Source: Lachnospiraceae bacterium
Lineage (GTDB): Bacteria; Bacillota; Clostridia; Lachnospirales; Lachnospiraceae
Reading direction: 5' to 3'
DNA: 64,000 bases
NCBI GenBank assembly: GCA_009777715.1
Contig: WRLH01000009.1
Coordinates: 30,323 to 94,322, forward strand
Shown here: positions 18,618 through 27,633 of the stretch, in pieces
How the letters are laid out: each line of letters starts with the position of its first letter
Position numbering within the stretch: the first letter of the stretch is position 1
Program-made: the position numbers and the translations under genes
Notes under the pieces: generated by a model
Told to the model about the DNA's origin: nothing
Databases searched by the model: none
The model's input: the letters and a program-made list of their open reading frames with translations, nothing else

Positions 18618-19283
18618 CTATTTCCGAAACAATTTTTTCTCTTTGCCCGGTGGTTTTAGTTTCCGGCTTCTTTTGCGAAGCATTTCATCAATCCGCTGGT
18701 AGTGGGCTTCATCGCGTTCTATTTTTTCTTTTATGTAATTTTCCTCGCGTTCTTCCTGAAGCCGGAATTGGTAATCAAGTTCCTTGAGCATTGTTTCTTT
18801 TATTTCATCAACAAATTCTTTCGTACTGGAGTGGACGGCATCAGATATCATTTGCTTAAGCAGCTGCTGCAAACGCAAGGTTTTTGCTTCGCCAGCCGCA
18901 GCTACTGCTGTGCCTGTGTTTTGGGTATTCATTAGTTCATTGGAATTGACCATCAAAACGTGTTTTTCTTTTTCTTCTTTTTCAAATACGCCAGGCGTAC
19001 CCGCCTCGTACAAGTCCATTTTGGGAGCAACCTCACGCCCGGAAAAAGGTTTAAGCTGCCCGTCCTTTAAAATCATGCGGATTGCTTTTAGCTGCAAGCC
19101 TTGTTCTTTTAAGGATTTAACCTCCTTGAAACGGAAAATATCATCTTCGGTATAATAGCGATGTCCTAGTTCATTGCGCTTTATCGGCAGTTTCAACTCT
19201 TCCTCCCAATAGCGCAGGACGTGTGACTCAACTTGTACTTTTTTTGCTGCATCGGAAATAAGATAACGGGTTTCTTGCTTCAT
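18618..19283 (-). CDS. MerR family transcriptional regulator with coiled-coil tail
   Basis: N-terminal MerR winged helix: VESHVLRYWEEEL and HRYYTEDDIFRFKEVKSLKEQGLQLKAIRMIL. The middle part is low-complexity and the C-terminal third is a long Glu/Lys/Arg-rich coiled coil ending in a basic tail. No cysteine ligands typical of metal sensors are seen. This layout occurs in DUF3967/RacA-like MerR proteins of Firmicutes, so a role other than metal sensing is possible. Start at 19283, with AAAGGAGC upstream. Confidence 0.8.
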   Translation of the reverse strand: MKQETRYLISDAAKKVQVESHVLRYWEEELKLPIKRNELGHRYYTEDDIFRFKEVKSLKEQGLQLKAIRMILKDGQLKPFSGREVAPKMDLYEAGTPGVFEKEEKEKHVLMVNSNELMNTQNTGTAVAAAGEAKTLRLQQLLKQMISDAVHSSTKEFVDEIKETMLKELDYQFRLQEEREENYIKEKIERDEAHYQRIDEMLRKRSRKLKPPGKEKKLFRK

Positions 19284-19316
19284 TTTTTTGCTCCTTTCTT
19301 TTTTCTGCAAAAGTAA

Positions 19317-19362
19317 AAAGAGAACGGCCCTGTGGCTTGCGCCTATATGGCTTGTCCTCTTT
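19317..19362 (-). terminator. Structured terminator after dnaB, ahead of merR
   Basis: Minus strand 9-bp stem AAAGAGGAC / GTTCTCTTT, including one G-U pair, followed by TTACTTTTG. The loop holds two short hairpins, each opening with AAGCC and closing with GGC. It could be a plain terminator or part of the merR 5' leader. Confidence 0.6.
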
Positions 19363-19413
19363 AGTAGTTAGTGTGAAAATTAAATTTCCGCTTTCGATAA
19401 TACTTTAGTTTGC

Positions 19414-20754
19414 TTAGCGTGATAAATTCGCAAATCTTGTACTTTCTGGCAAGAACACCAGTTCGGTTGTCCCGATTGGCCCATTCCTTTGTTTTGCGAT
19501 AATGACTTCCGCAATGCCCTTTTTTTCAGATTCTTTGTTGTAATATTCATCACGGTAGATGAACATTACAACGTCAGCGTCCTGCTCAATCGCGCCGGAA
19601 TCGCGCAAGTCGGAAAGCATTGGGCGGTGGTCGGGTCGCTGCTCCACAGCCCTGCTTAGCTGTGACAAGGCAAGCACCGGGACATTTAGCTCGCGGGCAA
19701 TCGCCTTAAGGGAGCGGGATATATCGGAAATCTCCTGCTGCCTTGAGTCCGAAGAACGGGACCCTGAGCCGCTCATTAACTGCAAATAATCAATAATAAT
19801 CAATTTAAGGCCGTGTTCAAGCTTGTATTTTCGGCATTTTGAACGCAGCTCCGGAATGCCAATCCCCGGGGTATCATCAATAATCAAGTTTGATTTGCCG
19901 ATTACCCCGGCACTTTCAATCAATTTTTCCCATTCCATGTCGGACAGGTTTCCGGTCCTAAGGTGCTGGGAATCAACCCGCGATTCCATCGAAAAAAGGC
20001 GGCTGACTAATTGCTCCTTTGACATTTCCAAGCTGAAAATTGCGACTGGCAACTTTTGCTTAAAAGCAACGTGCTGGGCAATGTTAAGCGCGAGGGCGGT
20101 TTTCCCCATTGAGGGGCGGGCAGCAAGCAAAACTAAATCCGATGGCTGCAATCCTGCTGTCCGGTAATCTAAATCGATAAATCCAGTGGCAATCCCAGTC
20201 ACATTGCCCTTGTTTTTTGAGGCAATTTCGATTTTGTCAAGGACATTAAGCACTATTTCGCGAATGGGGACAAAATCGCCGCTATTGCTTTTTTGGACTA
20301 GCTCAAAAATGCGTTTTTCGGTATCTTCAAGGATATAATCAAGGCTTTCTTTTCCGCCATAGCAATTATTTAAAATCTCTTCATTTAATCTGATTAGTTT
20401 CCGTAAGGTTGATTTTTCGGCAACGATATTCGCATAATGCTTTATATTGGCAGATGTAAGGGCCGCTGTCATCAAATCGCGGACAAACTCAAGGCTTGAT
20501 ACTTCCGGCGGAACATCTTTTTCTTTTAAACGGTTCTGGAGCGTAATTAGGTCAACTGGCTTGCTCTCATCATTAAGCTCAACCATCGCCTCAAAGACAA
20601 CCCCATATTGACGGCTATAAAAATCCGCGCTATTAACGATTTCGGCCGCAATAATAATTGCTTCCCGATCCATCATCATCGCCCCAATGACGGATTGCTC
20701 CGCTTCAATGCTATGGGGTAAAATTCGCTTAAGCAATGATTCTTCTATTGTCAT
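19414..20754 (-). CDS. dnaB: Replicative DNA helicase DnaB
   Basis: Ring helicase at the replication fork. N-terminal domain with LPHSIEAEQSVIGAMM; RecA-type motor with Walker A ARPSMGKTALALNIA near residue 205 and Walker B LIIIDYLQLM. 446 residues, complete, with no intein. It lies 2 bp after rplI, the usual rplI-dnaB order. Confidence 0.97.
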   Translation of the reverse strand: MTIEESLLKRILPHSIEAEQSVIGAMMMDREAIIIAAEIVNSADFYSRQYGVVFEAMVELNDESKPVDLITLQNRLKEKDVPPEVSSLEFVRDLMTAALTSANIKHYANIVAEKSTLRKLIRLNEEILNNCYGGKESLDYILEDTEKRIFELVQKSNSGDFVPIREIVLNVLDKIEIASKNKGNVTGIATGFIDLDYRTAGLQPSDLVLLAARPSMGKTALALNIAQHVAFKQKLPVAIFSLEMSKEQLVSRLFSMESRVDSQHLRTGNLSDMEWEKLIESAGVIGKSNLIIDDTPGIGIPELRSKCRKYKLEHGLKLIIIDYLQLMSGSGSRSSDSRQQEISDISRSLKAIARELNVPVLALSQLSRAVEQRPDHRPMLSDLRDSGAIEQDADVVMFIYRDEYYNKESEKKGIAEVIIAKQRNGPIGTTELVFLPESTRFANLSR

Positions 20755-20756
20755 TC

Positions 20757-21203
20757 TTAGGCCTCTTTGATTATAACGGTAAGTGTTCCTGTTACTTGAG
20801 GGTGTAACTTAATCGCGATCTTATGTGTGCCAAAGTTTTTGATTGGCTCTGCTAATTGGATTTTCTTTTTGTCTATTTCGATATTTAGCTGGTCTTTATA
20901 TGCTTGTCCGATTTCTTTCGTAGAGACAGAGCCAAAAAACCGGCCGCTTTCACCAGCTTTCATGATAATGCTGATGTTTTTTTCTGATAAATCATCAGCA
21001 AGCGTTTTAGCTTTATCCAGGATTATTTTTGCATTTTTTTCTTCACCGGCTTTTTTATATTTTAGGTCGTTTAAATTCTTCGGCGTTGCTTCAATGCCTA
21101 GTTTCTTTGGGATTATGTAATTCCGCGCATAACCATCGTTTATGTCGCAGATTTCATCTTTTTTCCCCAAACTCTTTACATCTTGCAGTAATATAATTTT
21201 CAT
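20757..21203 (-). CDS. rplI: Ribosomal protein bL9
   Basis: Large-subunit protein L9. The N-terminal domain MKIILLQDVKSLGKK with DGYARNYIIPK is followed by a connecting helix and a C-terminal domain ending in VTGTLTVIIKEA. 148 residues. Confidence 0.97.
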   Translation of the reverse strand: MKIILLQDVKSLGKKDEICDINDGYARNYIIPKKLGIEATPKNLNDLKYKKAGEEKNAKIILDKAKTLADDLSEKNISIIMKAGESGRFFGSVSTKEIGQAYKDQLNIEIDKKKIQLAEPIKNFGTHKIAIKLHPQVTGTLTVIIKEA

Positions 21204-21232
21204 GTAATTACCTTTCTAAAACCTTTCCAAAT

Positions 21233-21350
21233 CAAGAATACCGCTAGGTATTCTTGCTGCGGGCGGAGCGTCATGCTTGCATGACTTATTTCAAATGCGA
21301 CGCCCTGCAATCTTAGTTGTAAGATAAAAGCTTGCTTTTATCTTACAACT
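21233..21350 (-). other. Three-hairpin intergenic region between gdpP and rplI
   Basis: Perfect inverted repeats at 21315-21350 (17-bp arms, overlapping the last gdpP codons), 21270-21285 (GTCATGC/GCATGAC), and 21233-21256 (CAAGAATACC/GGTATTCTTG); GGGCG/CGCCC at 21261/21301 may enclose the middle one. None has a U-tract on the minus strand, so it looks like an RNA structure in the rplI leader and not a terminator. Confidence 0.55.
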
Positions 21351-23388
21351 CGCCTCCATCTATCATGCTGTCAAGCGTCCGTTTGACTGCGCCAATTCCT
21401 TCATCAATCGGAATGCCTTCCATCTGGCAGCCAGCAATATTCATATGGCCGCCCCCGCCCATTCGTTCCATGATAATCTGGACGTTTACTTCATCAATCG
21501 AGCGGGCGCTTACATAGATGCAATTCTGAAAGTCTGTTAGAATAAAACTGGCCTTGACTCCTTTTATATTTAATAATTCATTGGCAGCCTGGGCCCCGAT
21601 GATGGTCGGGCTTTGGATATCTTCGCTGGTACAGGTCGAAATGGCATAAGCCCCGCGGTAAATTTCCGCCTGGCTGACCGCGTCGGCTTTGGCCTTGTAT
21701 TCATGGGCATCTTCGCGGAACAGCTTCCTTACCCTTGTTACATCAGCTCCGCTCCGGCGCAGGAAAGCGGCGGCTTCAAAGGTCCGGACTCCTGTTTTTG
21801 TGACAAAATTATTCGTGTCAATCATAATGCCGGAATATAGGCAATCAGCTTCTTCATGGCGCATCCGGATATTGTCATCAATATATTGCAGGATTTCCGC
21901 AACCATTTCACAGGAAGAAGAAGCGTATACTTCTACATAATTCAGAGTGGCGTTTTCAATTATCTCTGCCCCTTGCCTGTGATGGTCAAGGACAACAATT
22001 GTTTTGCATAAGCGCAGCAAATCCGGACATTCGGTAATGCTTGGGCGGTTTACATCAACAACAACCAAAACGGTATTGCCATCGGCCATTTCGATTGCCT
22101 GTTGGCAGCCGATAATCATGTCATCTTCATATTCGGGGTTGCCCCGGAAAAGTTCAATCAATGGGTGGACGGATGTCGTCATTTCGTTAATGACGATATG
22201 GGCTTTCTTTTCAAGCATTGTTGCAATCCGGTAAATTCCGATTGCCGAGCCAAAACTGTCCACATCGGCCATCCGGTGTCCCATAATCACAACCCGCTCT
22301 TTTCCGGAAATTATCTCCCGCAAAGCATGGGCTTTAACACGGGCTTTGACACGGGTATTCCGCTCAACCTGCTGGCTTTTCCCGCCGAAATAGCAGATAT
22401 TTTCTGGAGTTTTGATTACGGCCTGGTCACCGCCGCGGCCTAATGCCAAATCAATTGCATTGCGGGAAAATTCGTAGGTCTGCGCATATGAAAGGCCGTC
22501 AACGCCAATCCCGATACTAATTGTCACGCTCATTTCATTGCCGATATTAACTGTTTTGACATCTTCTAATAAATCAAACCTTTGCTCTTTCAAATCTTGC
22601 AAGGCCTTTTTGCGCAAAATGACATGGTATTTATCTTTTTCCAGTTTCTTGCAAATACCGTCTAATGACGAAATATATTTGTTCACCTTCCGGTCAATTA
22701 AGGCAATTAAAAGTGAACGGCGGACTTCTTCAATGCTTTCCAAGGCTTCATCATAATTATCAAGGTAAATCATCCCCACCGCCAAGCTCTGGTCGTCAAC
22801 CTCTTTGAGGGCAATGTTTAGCGCGGTCGTATCAAATAAATAGATGGCAATTAAAAAACCGTCATAGTCAGCCGATTCAATCATATTACTGCTTTCGGCT
22901 AATTCTTTTGTCGATATTTTTTTAAGTTTTACTGAATAGATATTTCCATTAGATAAAACGCTGAACGTTTCCTCATCGTTTTCAAACGGAAGCTTGTCCA
23001 TTGTAATTTCGGGAAAAATAGTTGTGATTGATTTGCGGTATTTTTTCCCTTTCTGGGCAATCTGCTCAAAAGCCTGGTTTGTCCAGATCAGCTTGCCCCG
23101 GTCATCAAGGATGGCGTATGGCAGCTCAAGCTCATAAAGCAACGTCTTTTGAATCTGCCCATACTGGGTCGCAAAGCTGACCAATTCATTAATAATAACC
23201 GGACGGTTATAGATTAAAGCCGATAAAAGCACCGCAAAATAAAAAATAATAAAACAAGTAAGAATCAGGCCGGAAGAGAGATCAACAAAATAAATGGCCA
23301 AATTCACGAATATTAGTAAAACTCCAAGATATATGGAGGTCTGCAAGTATCTCCTTAGCTTGCCTTTTAACCTAATCGCATTTCTCAT
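21343..23388 (-). CDS. gdpP: Cyclic-di-AMP phosphodiesterase GdpP (YybT family)
   Basis: Membrane-bound hydrolase of the second messenger c-di-AMP. Two N-terminal helices (residues 15-60), a degenerate PAS domain, a degenerate GGDEF domain (ISIGIGVDG), then a DHH-DHHA1 domain with GHRMADVDSFGSAIG, VVDVNRPS, VVLDHHRQG and a C-terminal GGGGHMNIAGCQ. 681 residues, typical. It is part of rpsF-ssb-rpsR-gdpP-rplI-dnaB, as in many Firmicutes. Confidence 0.96.
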   Translation of the reverse strand: MRNAIRLKGKLRRYLQTSIYLGVLLIFVNLAIYFVDLSSGLILTCFIIFYFAVLLSALIYNRPVIINELVSFATQYGQIQKTLLYELELPYAILDDRGKLIWTNQAFEQIAQKGKKYRKSITTIFPEITMDKLPFENDEETFSVLSNGNIYSVKLKKISTKELAESSNMIESADYDGFLIAIYLFDTTALNIALKEVDDQSLAVGMIYLDNYDEALESIEEVRRSLLIALIDRKVNKYISSLDGICKKLEKDKYHVILRKKALQDLKEQRFDLLEDVKTVNIGNEMSVTISIGIGVDGLSYAQTYEFSRNAIDLALGRGGDQAVIKTPENICYFGGKSQQVERNTRVKARVKAHALREIISGKERVVIMGHRMADVDSFGSAIGIYRIATMLEKKAHIVINEMTTSVHPLIELFRGNPEYEDDMIIGCQQAIEMADGNTVLVVVDVNRPSITECPDLLRLCKTIVVLDHHRQGAEIIENATLNYVEVYASSSCEMVAEILQYIDDNIRMRHEEADCLYSGIMIDTNNFVTKTGVRTFEAAAFLRRSGADVTRVRKLFREDAHEYKAKADAVSQAEIYRGAYAISTCTSEDIQSPTIIGAQAANELLNIKGVKASFILTDFQNCIYVSARSIDEVNVQIIMERMGGGGHMNIAGCQMEGIPIDEGIGAVKRTLDSMIDGGEL

Positions 23389-23660
23389 AGCTTACCGTTT
23401 CTTTCTGGTATCCTAATTGACTGCCATTCAATCAGGTGAAACAACTGAAACAACGCTTAATTTCTACAGTATACCATTATATAACAATTTTTACCATATT
23501 TATTGCAATGTAAATTATCGCGTAGGGGCTACGCAAGGGTTCCGCAAAACCGTGCAGGACAAAACAGTTATCAAGCACTTTGCAAAGCAGCTTGATAAGC
23601 AGCTGCTAAGCGATTGTGATTGCTTGATAACTATTATTGCCCGCAGGTATCTTTAGGATG
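23389..23660 (-). other. Intergenic region rpsR-gdpP with long inverted repeat
   Basis: About 270 bp without a gene. It holds TTATCAAGCA/TGCTTGATAA arms around 23570-23634 with nested CAGCTTGAT/AAGCAGCTGCTAAGC hairpins. Closer to gdpP, overlapping TATAAT and TATACT boxes on the minus strand suggest a gdpP promoter. No coding sequence was recognised. Confidence 0.5.
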
Positions 23661-23921
23661 CTAATCCATAACATATGGCATCAATGCAACGTGACGCGCC
23701 CTTTTAATTGCGACAGTCAAGGCTCTCTGATGTTTGGCACAGTTTCCGGTAATGCGGCGCGGCAAAATCTTGCCCCGTTCAGAAACATATCTTTTAAGTT
23801 TGTTGCTATCTTTATAATCAATAACATTATCTTTTCCGCAGAAAACACAAACCTTTTTTCTTCTGCGAAGACCGCCCTTTCTTTTCGGAAAGTCGGGTTT
23901 ATCACTCCTATTGTAAGCCAT
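23661..23921 (-). CDS. rpsR: Ribosomal protein bS18
   Basis: Small-subunit protein S18, 86 residues. [10 protein letters not shown] near the N-terminus, then [22 protein letters not shown], the core of the family. The CVFC pair with a later Cys suggests a zinc-type (C+) S18. Third gene of rpsF-ssb-rpsR. Confidence 0.97.
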   Translation of the reverse strand: MAYNRSDKPDFPKRKGGLRRRKKVCVFCGKDNVIDYKDSNKLKRYVSERGKILPRRITGNCAKHQRALTVAIKRARHVALMPYVMD

Positions 23922-23951
23922 ATTATTAGCTCCTCCTATTCTAAGCTGCTA

Positions 23952-24389
23952 TCAATTGAACGGAAGCTCTTCATCGATTCCGTCCGGAATATTCATGAAA
24001 CCATCACCAGCTGACGGCTCAGGCCTTCCGGCATTGCCGCCGGAATAACTGCCCTCGCTGCTGGCATTTTTGCTTTCACAAAATTCATGGTCTTCCACAA
24101 CAATATCGGTCGTATATACCTTAACGCCCTCTTTGTTGGTGTAATTGCCTGTCTGGATGCGGCCGACGACCGCAATCTTCATGCCTTTGCGTAAGTATTT
24201 TTCAGCAAACTCACCAGACTTCCCAAACGCAACACAGCCGATAAAATCTGCTGAAGCTTCGTCATTGTTCCGGCTGAAACGGCGGTCAACAGCCAATGTA
24301 TATCTGGCAATTGCCATACTGTTTTCGGCTTGTGAATATCTTACCTCAGGGTCTCTGGTCAAACGTCCCATTAAAATTACTTTATTCAT
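23952..24389 (-). CDS. ssb: Single-stranded DNA-binding protein
   Basis: OB-fold SSB of 145 residues: MNKVILMGRLTRDPEVRYS at the start, then an acidic tail ending DEELPF-like (EELPFN), which recruits partner proteins. It lies between rpsF and rpsR, as usual. Confidence 0.96.
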   Translation of the reverse strand: MNKVILMGRLTRDPEVRYSQAENSMAIARYTLAVDRRFSRNNDEASADFIGCVAFGKSGEFAEKYLRKGMKIAVVGRIQTGNYTNKEGVKVYTTDIVVEDHEFCESKNASSEGSYSGGNAGRPEPSAGDGFMNIPDGIDEELPFN

Positions 24390-24425
24390 AACTTCTCCTA
24401 TTCCATTATGCGTGAGCCGTTGTGA

Positions 24426-24713
24426 CTAGTCATCCTGCTTTACGCATAAGAAACGAATCACATTATCCATAATCCGGATTCTGCTTTCGATTTCTATTGG
24501 CGCTGTGCTTTCAGCATCGAAGTAGATAAAGTTAAAGTAGCCTTCTTTCATTTTCTGGATCTCGTAGGCTAATCTTTTTCTGCCCCATTCATCAACCTTT
24601 GTAATTGAACCGCCAAATCTTTCGATTAGTTCTTTTACTCTTCTGATGGTGGAAGCTCTTTCTTCCTCTTCGATTTTTGCACTCACAACAACGCATAATT
24701 CATACTTGTTCAT
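24426..24713 (-). CDS. rpsF: Ribosomal protein bS6
   Basis: Small-subunit protein S6, 95 residues. Starts MNKYELCVV, with VKELIERFGGSITKVDEWGRKRLAYEI and FNFIYFDAE. The ATG at 24713 has AGGAGG upstream; the longer frame is not needed. Confidence 0.96.
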   Translation of the reverse strand: MNKYELCVVVSAKIEEEERASTIRRVKELIERFGGSITKVDEWGRKRLAYEIQKMKEGYFNFIYFDAESTAPIEIESRIRIMDNVIRFLCVKQDD

Positions 24714-24849
24714 GCGGGTTACCTCCTTTTGGTCTCTGGCCCCCGAAGGAGCAAGGAATGGCATTTAGATTAAGTTTTTCTAAGATGCTTGTATATCACG
24801 GATAACCATCTTATCATATAGTTGAAGAAATGGCAAGAGGGAAAATAAA

Positions 24850-24996
24850 AAAATACCGGGCAACCCCCGAACGCATATGGCCAGGCACTCTTACGGCACA
24901 TAAGAATTTCCGTTTAGTGCTGCTTTGTTCCCAACCTGACACGATTCACAGACTCTTATTGCGTAAGACCCAGCCGCGTTCAAAGGATGCCACGGT
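24850..24996 (-). ncRNA. ffs: Signal recognition particle RNA (4.5S/scRNA)
   Basis: On the minus strand the conserved SRP domain IV reads GTCAGGTTGGGAACAAAGCA. This has a GGAA tetraloop closed by G-C and T-A pairs (TG/CA in place of the common CC/GG), the asymmetric loop and the CAGG/GCAG side. TCTTACG and CGTAAGA arms form the long helix. ACCG and CGGT close the ends, and a TATTTTTTTATTTT tail follows. It is a folded hairpin RNA of about 147 nt with its own promoter. RNA ends are estimates. Confidence 0.88.
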
Positions 24997-25002
24997 TTTT
25001 TT

Positions 25003-25031
25003 AGTATAAGGGGTTTAAAGGTGATTGTCAA
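25003..25031 (-). promoter_or_regulatory. Promoter of SRP RNA
   Basis: Minus strand TTGACA (25031-25026), 17-bp spacer, TATACT (25008-25003); start about 7 nt later. Confidence 0.85.
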
Positions 25032-25056
25032 CTGTCATGCCCAGTTCATGCTTGTG

Positions 25057-25761
25057 CTACGCCCGTACTTTAACCGCATTGCCTTTTTTATTTAAAGAAT
25101 CACAAATTGCGGTGATTTCTGAAAATGAGTATGAAGAAAAACCGCCCGCAATGACATTTTCATCGTCTTTAAAAGGCTGTAAAAACCAGCTGCTTCCCTT
25201 AAGCCAGTCGCCAATTTTGACTAAATCATCTTCTGTATGCAGCTCTTTTACAACCGTGGTGCGAAATTCATGGACAAGGCCGGACTCTTTAATGATGAGG
25301 ACTGATTTTTCTATTTTTTCTAATGAAAGATTATCAAGCGGTTTAGCTTTAAAGCCGCAAGCTAAGGCATATTTTTCCTTGCTGTTTTTAAGGTCCATGG
25401 CAATATAATCAAGCAAGCCTTCTTTTATTAAGGAAGCAATGACTTCCGGACGGTAGCCGTTAGTATCAAGCTTGACCAGATAACCAAGCTTTTTCACCAT
25501 GCGGATAAAATCTTCAAGATCCGGCTGGAGTGTCGGTTCGCCGCCGCTAATGCAAAGGCCGGAAAGCACATTTTTTCTTTTTTCCAAAAAATCAATTATA
25601 TCTGCTTCGTTAAGCAGCTTTTCATCGCAAAAATCCCCGGCTATTAAATCGCGGTTATGGCAAAAAGGGCAAAGAAAATTACAGCCCGCCGTAAAAACCG
25701 TTGCCGCGACATGGCCGGGATAGTCAAGTAATGTAGTTTTGGTTAAGCCCGCAATTTTCAT
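25057..25761 (-). CDS. nrdG: Anaerobic ribonucleotide reductase activating protein (NrdG-type radical SAM)
   Basis: Radical-SAM glycyl-radical activase. N-terminal LTKTTLLDYPGHVAATVF then CNFLCPFC (CxxxCxxC) for the [4Fe-4S]-SAM cluster, and GGEPTLQP as the SAM-binding GGE motif. 234 residues, which is the longer two-part type annotated as anaerobic ribonucleoside-triphosphate reductase activating protein. No nrdD gene lies in the window. Confidence 0.85.
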   Translation of the reverse strand: MKIAGLTKTTLLDYPGHVAATVFTAGCNFLCPFCHNRDLIAGDFCDEKLLNEADIIDFLEKRKNVLSGLCISGGEPTLQPDLEDFIRMVKKLGYLVKLDTNGYRPEVIASLIKEGLLDYIAMDLKNSKEKYALACGFKAKPLDNLSLEKIEKSVLIIKESGLVHEFRTTVVKELHTEDDLVKIGDWLKGSSWFLQPFKDDENVIAGGFSSYSFSEITAICDSLNKKGNAVKVRA

Positions 25762-25846
25762 AAACTAATAATTAGACCGTAGGTTTGGAGTTGTTGTGAA
25801 TTTATGATATATTAAAAGCAACAGGAAAACAACCCTCGGAGTAAAA

Positions 25847-26389
25847 ATGGCAGACCTATCTCACGAAAAATATATGAAAGCGGCGTTAAGGCAAGCAAAA
25901 AAAGCAGCCAGCTTGGGTGAAGTACCGATTGGCTGTGTGATTGTTTATGCCGGAAATCCTTATCCGAATCCGCAAAACTGGCGGAAAGCGGAAGATATCG
26001 CCACATTAAAGCATAAAAAAGCCTTGGCAAAGGGGCAGATCATCGGCACGGGATATAACCGCCGGAATACTGACAAGACTTCACTTGCCCATGCCGAAAT
26101 CACAGCCATCAAAAAAGCCAGCAAAATTATCGGCGATTGGCGTTTGGATAATTGCATTATGTATGTGACATTAGAGCCTTGCCAGATGTGTGCTGGCGCA
26201 ATCATTCAAGCGCGGATTCCCACGGTGGTAATCGGAAGCATGAACCCAAAAGCAGGTTGTGCCGGGTCGATTCTTAATATCTTGGAAATGCCAGCATTTA
26301 ATCATCAGGCAAAGGTATTAAGAGGAGTGATGGAGGAGGATTGCTCGCGGGTGCTGACAGATTTTTTTAAGGAACTGCGAAAAAAATAA
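25847..26389 (+). CDS. tadA: tRNA adenosine(34) deaminase TadA
   Basis: Converts A34 to inosine in tRNA-Arg(ACG). HAEITAI with the zinc His and catalytic Glu, and EPCQMCAGAI for the zinc cysteines; GSMNPKAGCAGS follows. 180 residues. Compared with E. coli TadA there is an insertion of about 25-30 residues after VIVYAGN (YPNPQNWRKAEDIATLKHKK...), between the first two core strands and before IIGTGYNRR. GGAG lies upstream of the ATG. Confidence 0.93.
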   Translation: MADLSHEKYMKAALRQAKKAASLGEVPIGCVIVYAGNPYPNPQNWRKAEDIATLKHKKALAKGQIIGTGYNRRNTDKTSLAHAEITAIKKASKIIGDWRLDNCIMYVTLEPCQMCAGAIIQARIPTVVIGSMNPKAGCAGSILNILEMPAFNHQAKVLRGVMEEDCSRVLTDFFKELRKK

Positions 26390-26390
26390 A

Positions 26391-26419
26391 TTTACATTCC
26401 CCCAAATCTATGTTATGCT
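26391..26419 (+). promoter_or_regulatory. Promoter of the BMP lipoprotein gene
   Basis: TTTACA (26391-26396), 17-bp spacer beginning TTCCCCC, TATGCT (26414-26419). A short CTAC/GTAG palindrome follows near 26437-26449, ahead of the AGGAGG at the start. Confidence 0.65.
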
Positions 26420-26466
26420 TGGTATGAATTAACGGTACTACATATAGTAGTTTACAGGAGGAAAAA

Positions 26467-27537
26467 ATGAAAAAATTATTATCACTACTGCTGGCACTCA
26501 CGATGGCATTTACGCTTGTGGCTTGTGGCGGCGCAGAAGAATTTGAGCTGGCACTGATTACCGATTACGGAACGATTGACGATGGTTCTTTTAATCAAGG
26601 CTCATGGGAAGGCATTGTCCAGTATGCCGAAGCAAACAATATTTCCCACAAATACTTTCAGCCTGCTGATGAAGCAGCCGATGCTTATCTTAATGCAATC
26701 GACTTAGCAGTCCAAAGCGGGGCAAAAGTCATTGTCACCCCCGGTTTTATGTTTGAGACCTCGATTTTCATTGCCCAAGACCGTTACCCTGATGTCAAGT
26801 TTATCCTGCTTGACGGCTCACCGAATAACGGCGACTGGGACAACTACGAAGGCAAGGTCGGCGACAATGTCGTCAGCATTTTCTACGCCGAAGACCAGTC
26901 CGGTTTCCTTGCCGGTTATGCCATGGTAAAAGACGGCTACCGCAATCTCGGTTACATGGGCGGAATGGCTGTGCCCCCGGTTGTCCGTTTCGGCCACGGT
27001 TTTGTCCAGGGTGCTGAATACGCGGCCCAGGAGCTTGGCTTAGCCGACGGCTCGATTAATATCAATTATTTTTACACCGGAACATTTAACCCTGCCCCCG
27101 AAATCCAGACTAGGGCAGCTGCTTGGTACAATGATGGCGTTGAAGTCATTTTCGTTGCCGGCGGCGGAATCTTCTACTCTGTTGTCCCGGCAGCCGAAAA
27201 CGAAGGCAAATTTGTCATTGGTGTTGACGTTGACCAGTCTCCTTTGTCAGACACAGTTATCACCAGCGCACTCAAACTTGTGACCTCATCTGTCTATGAC
27301 AGCGTCGAAGCTTACTATAATGGCCGGTTCGCTGGCGGACAGACGCTTCTTTATGAAGCTTCCAATATGGGCATTGGATTGCCGATGGCTACTTCCAAAT
27401 TTAATTCTTTCTCGCAAGCTGATTATGACGCGATTTTTGCCAAAATCGTCAGCGGTGCTGTTGTTGTTAATAACAATACCGACATTGCCCCGGCCGATCT
27501 TCCGATTAGTGCAGTAGTAGTTAATGACCAGAATTAA
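26467..27537 (+). CDS. BMP/PnrA-type nucleoside-binding lipoprotein
   Basis: Substrate-binding lipoprotein for a nucleoside ABC importer. Lipoprotein signal with LVAC lipobox (Cys 20). The mature protein has the BMP signatures ITDYGTIDDGSFNQGSWEG and FLAGYAM. GGGIFYSVVPAAENEGKFVIGVDVDQ is the ligand-binding part. 356 residues. It precedes one ATPase and two permease genes, which make the complete importer. Confidence 0.93.
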   Translation: MKKLLSLLLALTMAFTLVACGGAEEFELALITDYGTIDDGSFNQGSWEGIVQYAEANNISHKYFQPADEAADAYLNAIDLAVQSGAKVIVTPGFMFETSIFIAQDRYPDVKFILLDGSPNNGDWDNYEGKVGDNVVSIFYAEDQSGFLAGYAMVKDGYRNLGYMGGMAVPPVVRFGHGFVQGAEYAAQELGLADGSININYFYTGTFNPAPEIQTRAAAWYNDGVEVIFVAGGGIFYSVVPAAENEGKFVIGVDVDQSPLSDTVITSALKLVTSSVYDSVEAYYNGRFAGGQTLLYEASNMGIGLPMATSKFNSFSQADYDAIFAKIVSGAVVVNNNTDIAPADLPISAVVVNDQN

Positions 27538-27563
27538 AAAGGATTTAAATAAGTAACTATACA

Positions 27564-27618
27564 TTCCCCCTGCGCAAAACGAATAATGCTAAATTCGCCT
27601 CGCGCGGGGGGATTTTTT
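27564..27618 (+). terminator. Attenuator between the BMP gene and its ABC ATPase gene
   Basis: CCCCC-T-GCGC (27566-27575) pairs with GCGC-GGGGGG (27602-27611), followed by ATTTTTT. A partial terminator here would keep the binding protein in excess over the membrane parts, as is common for ABC importers. Confidence 0.75.
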
Positions 27619-27633
27619 AAGGAAATACATACA

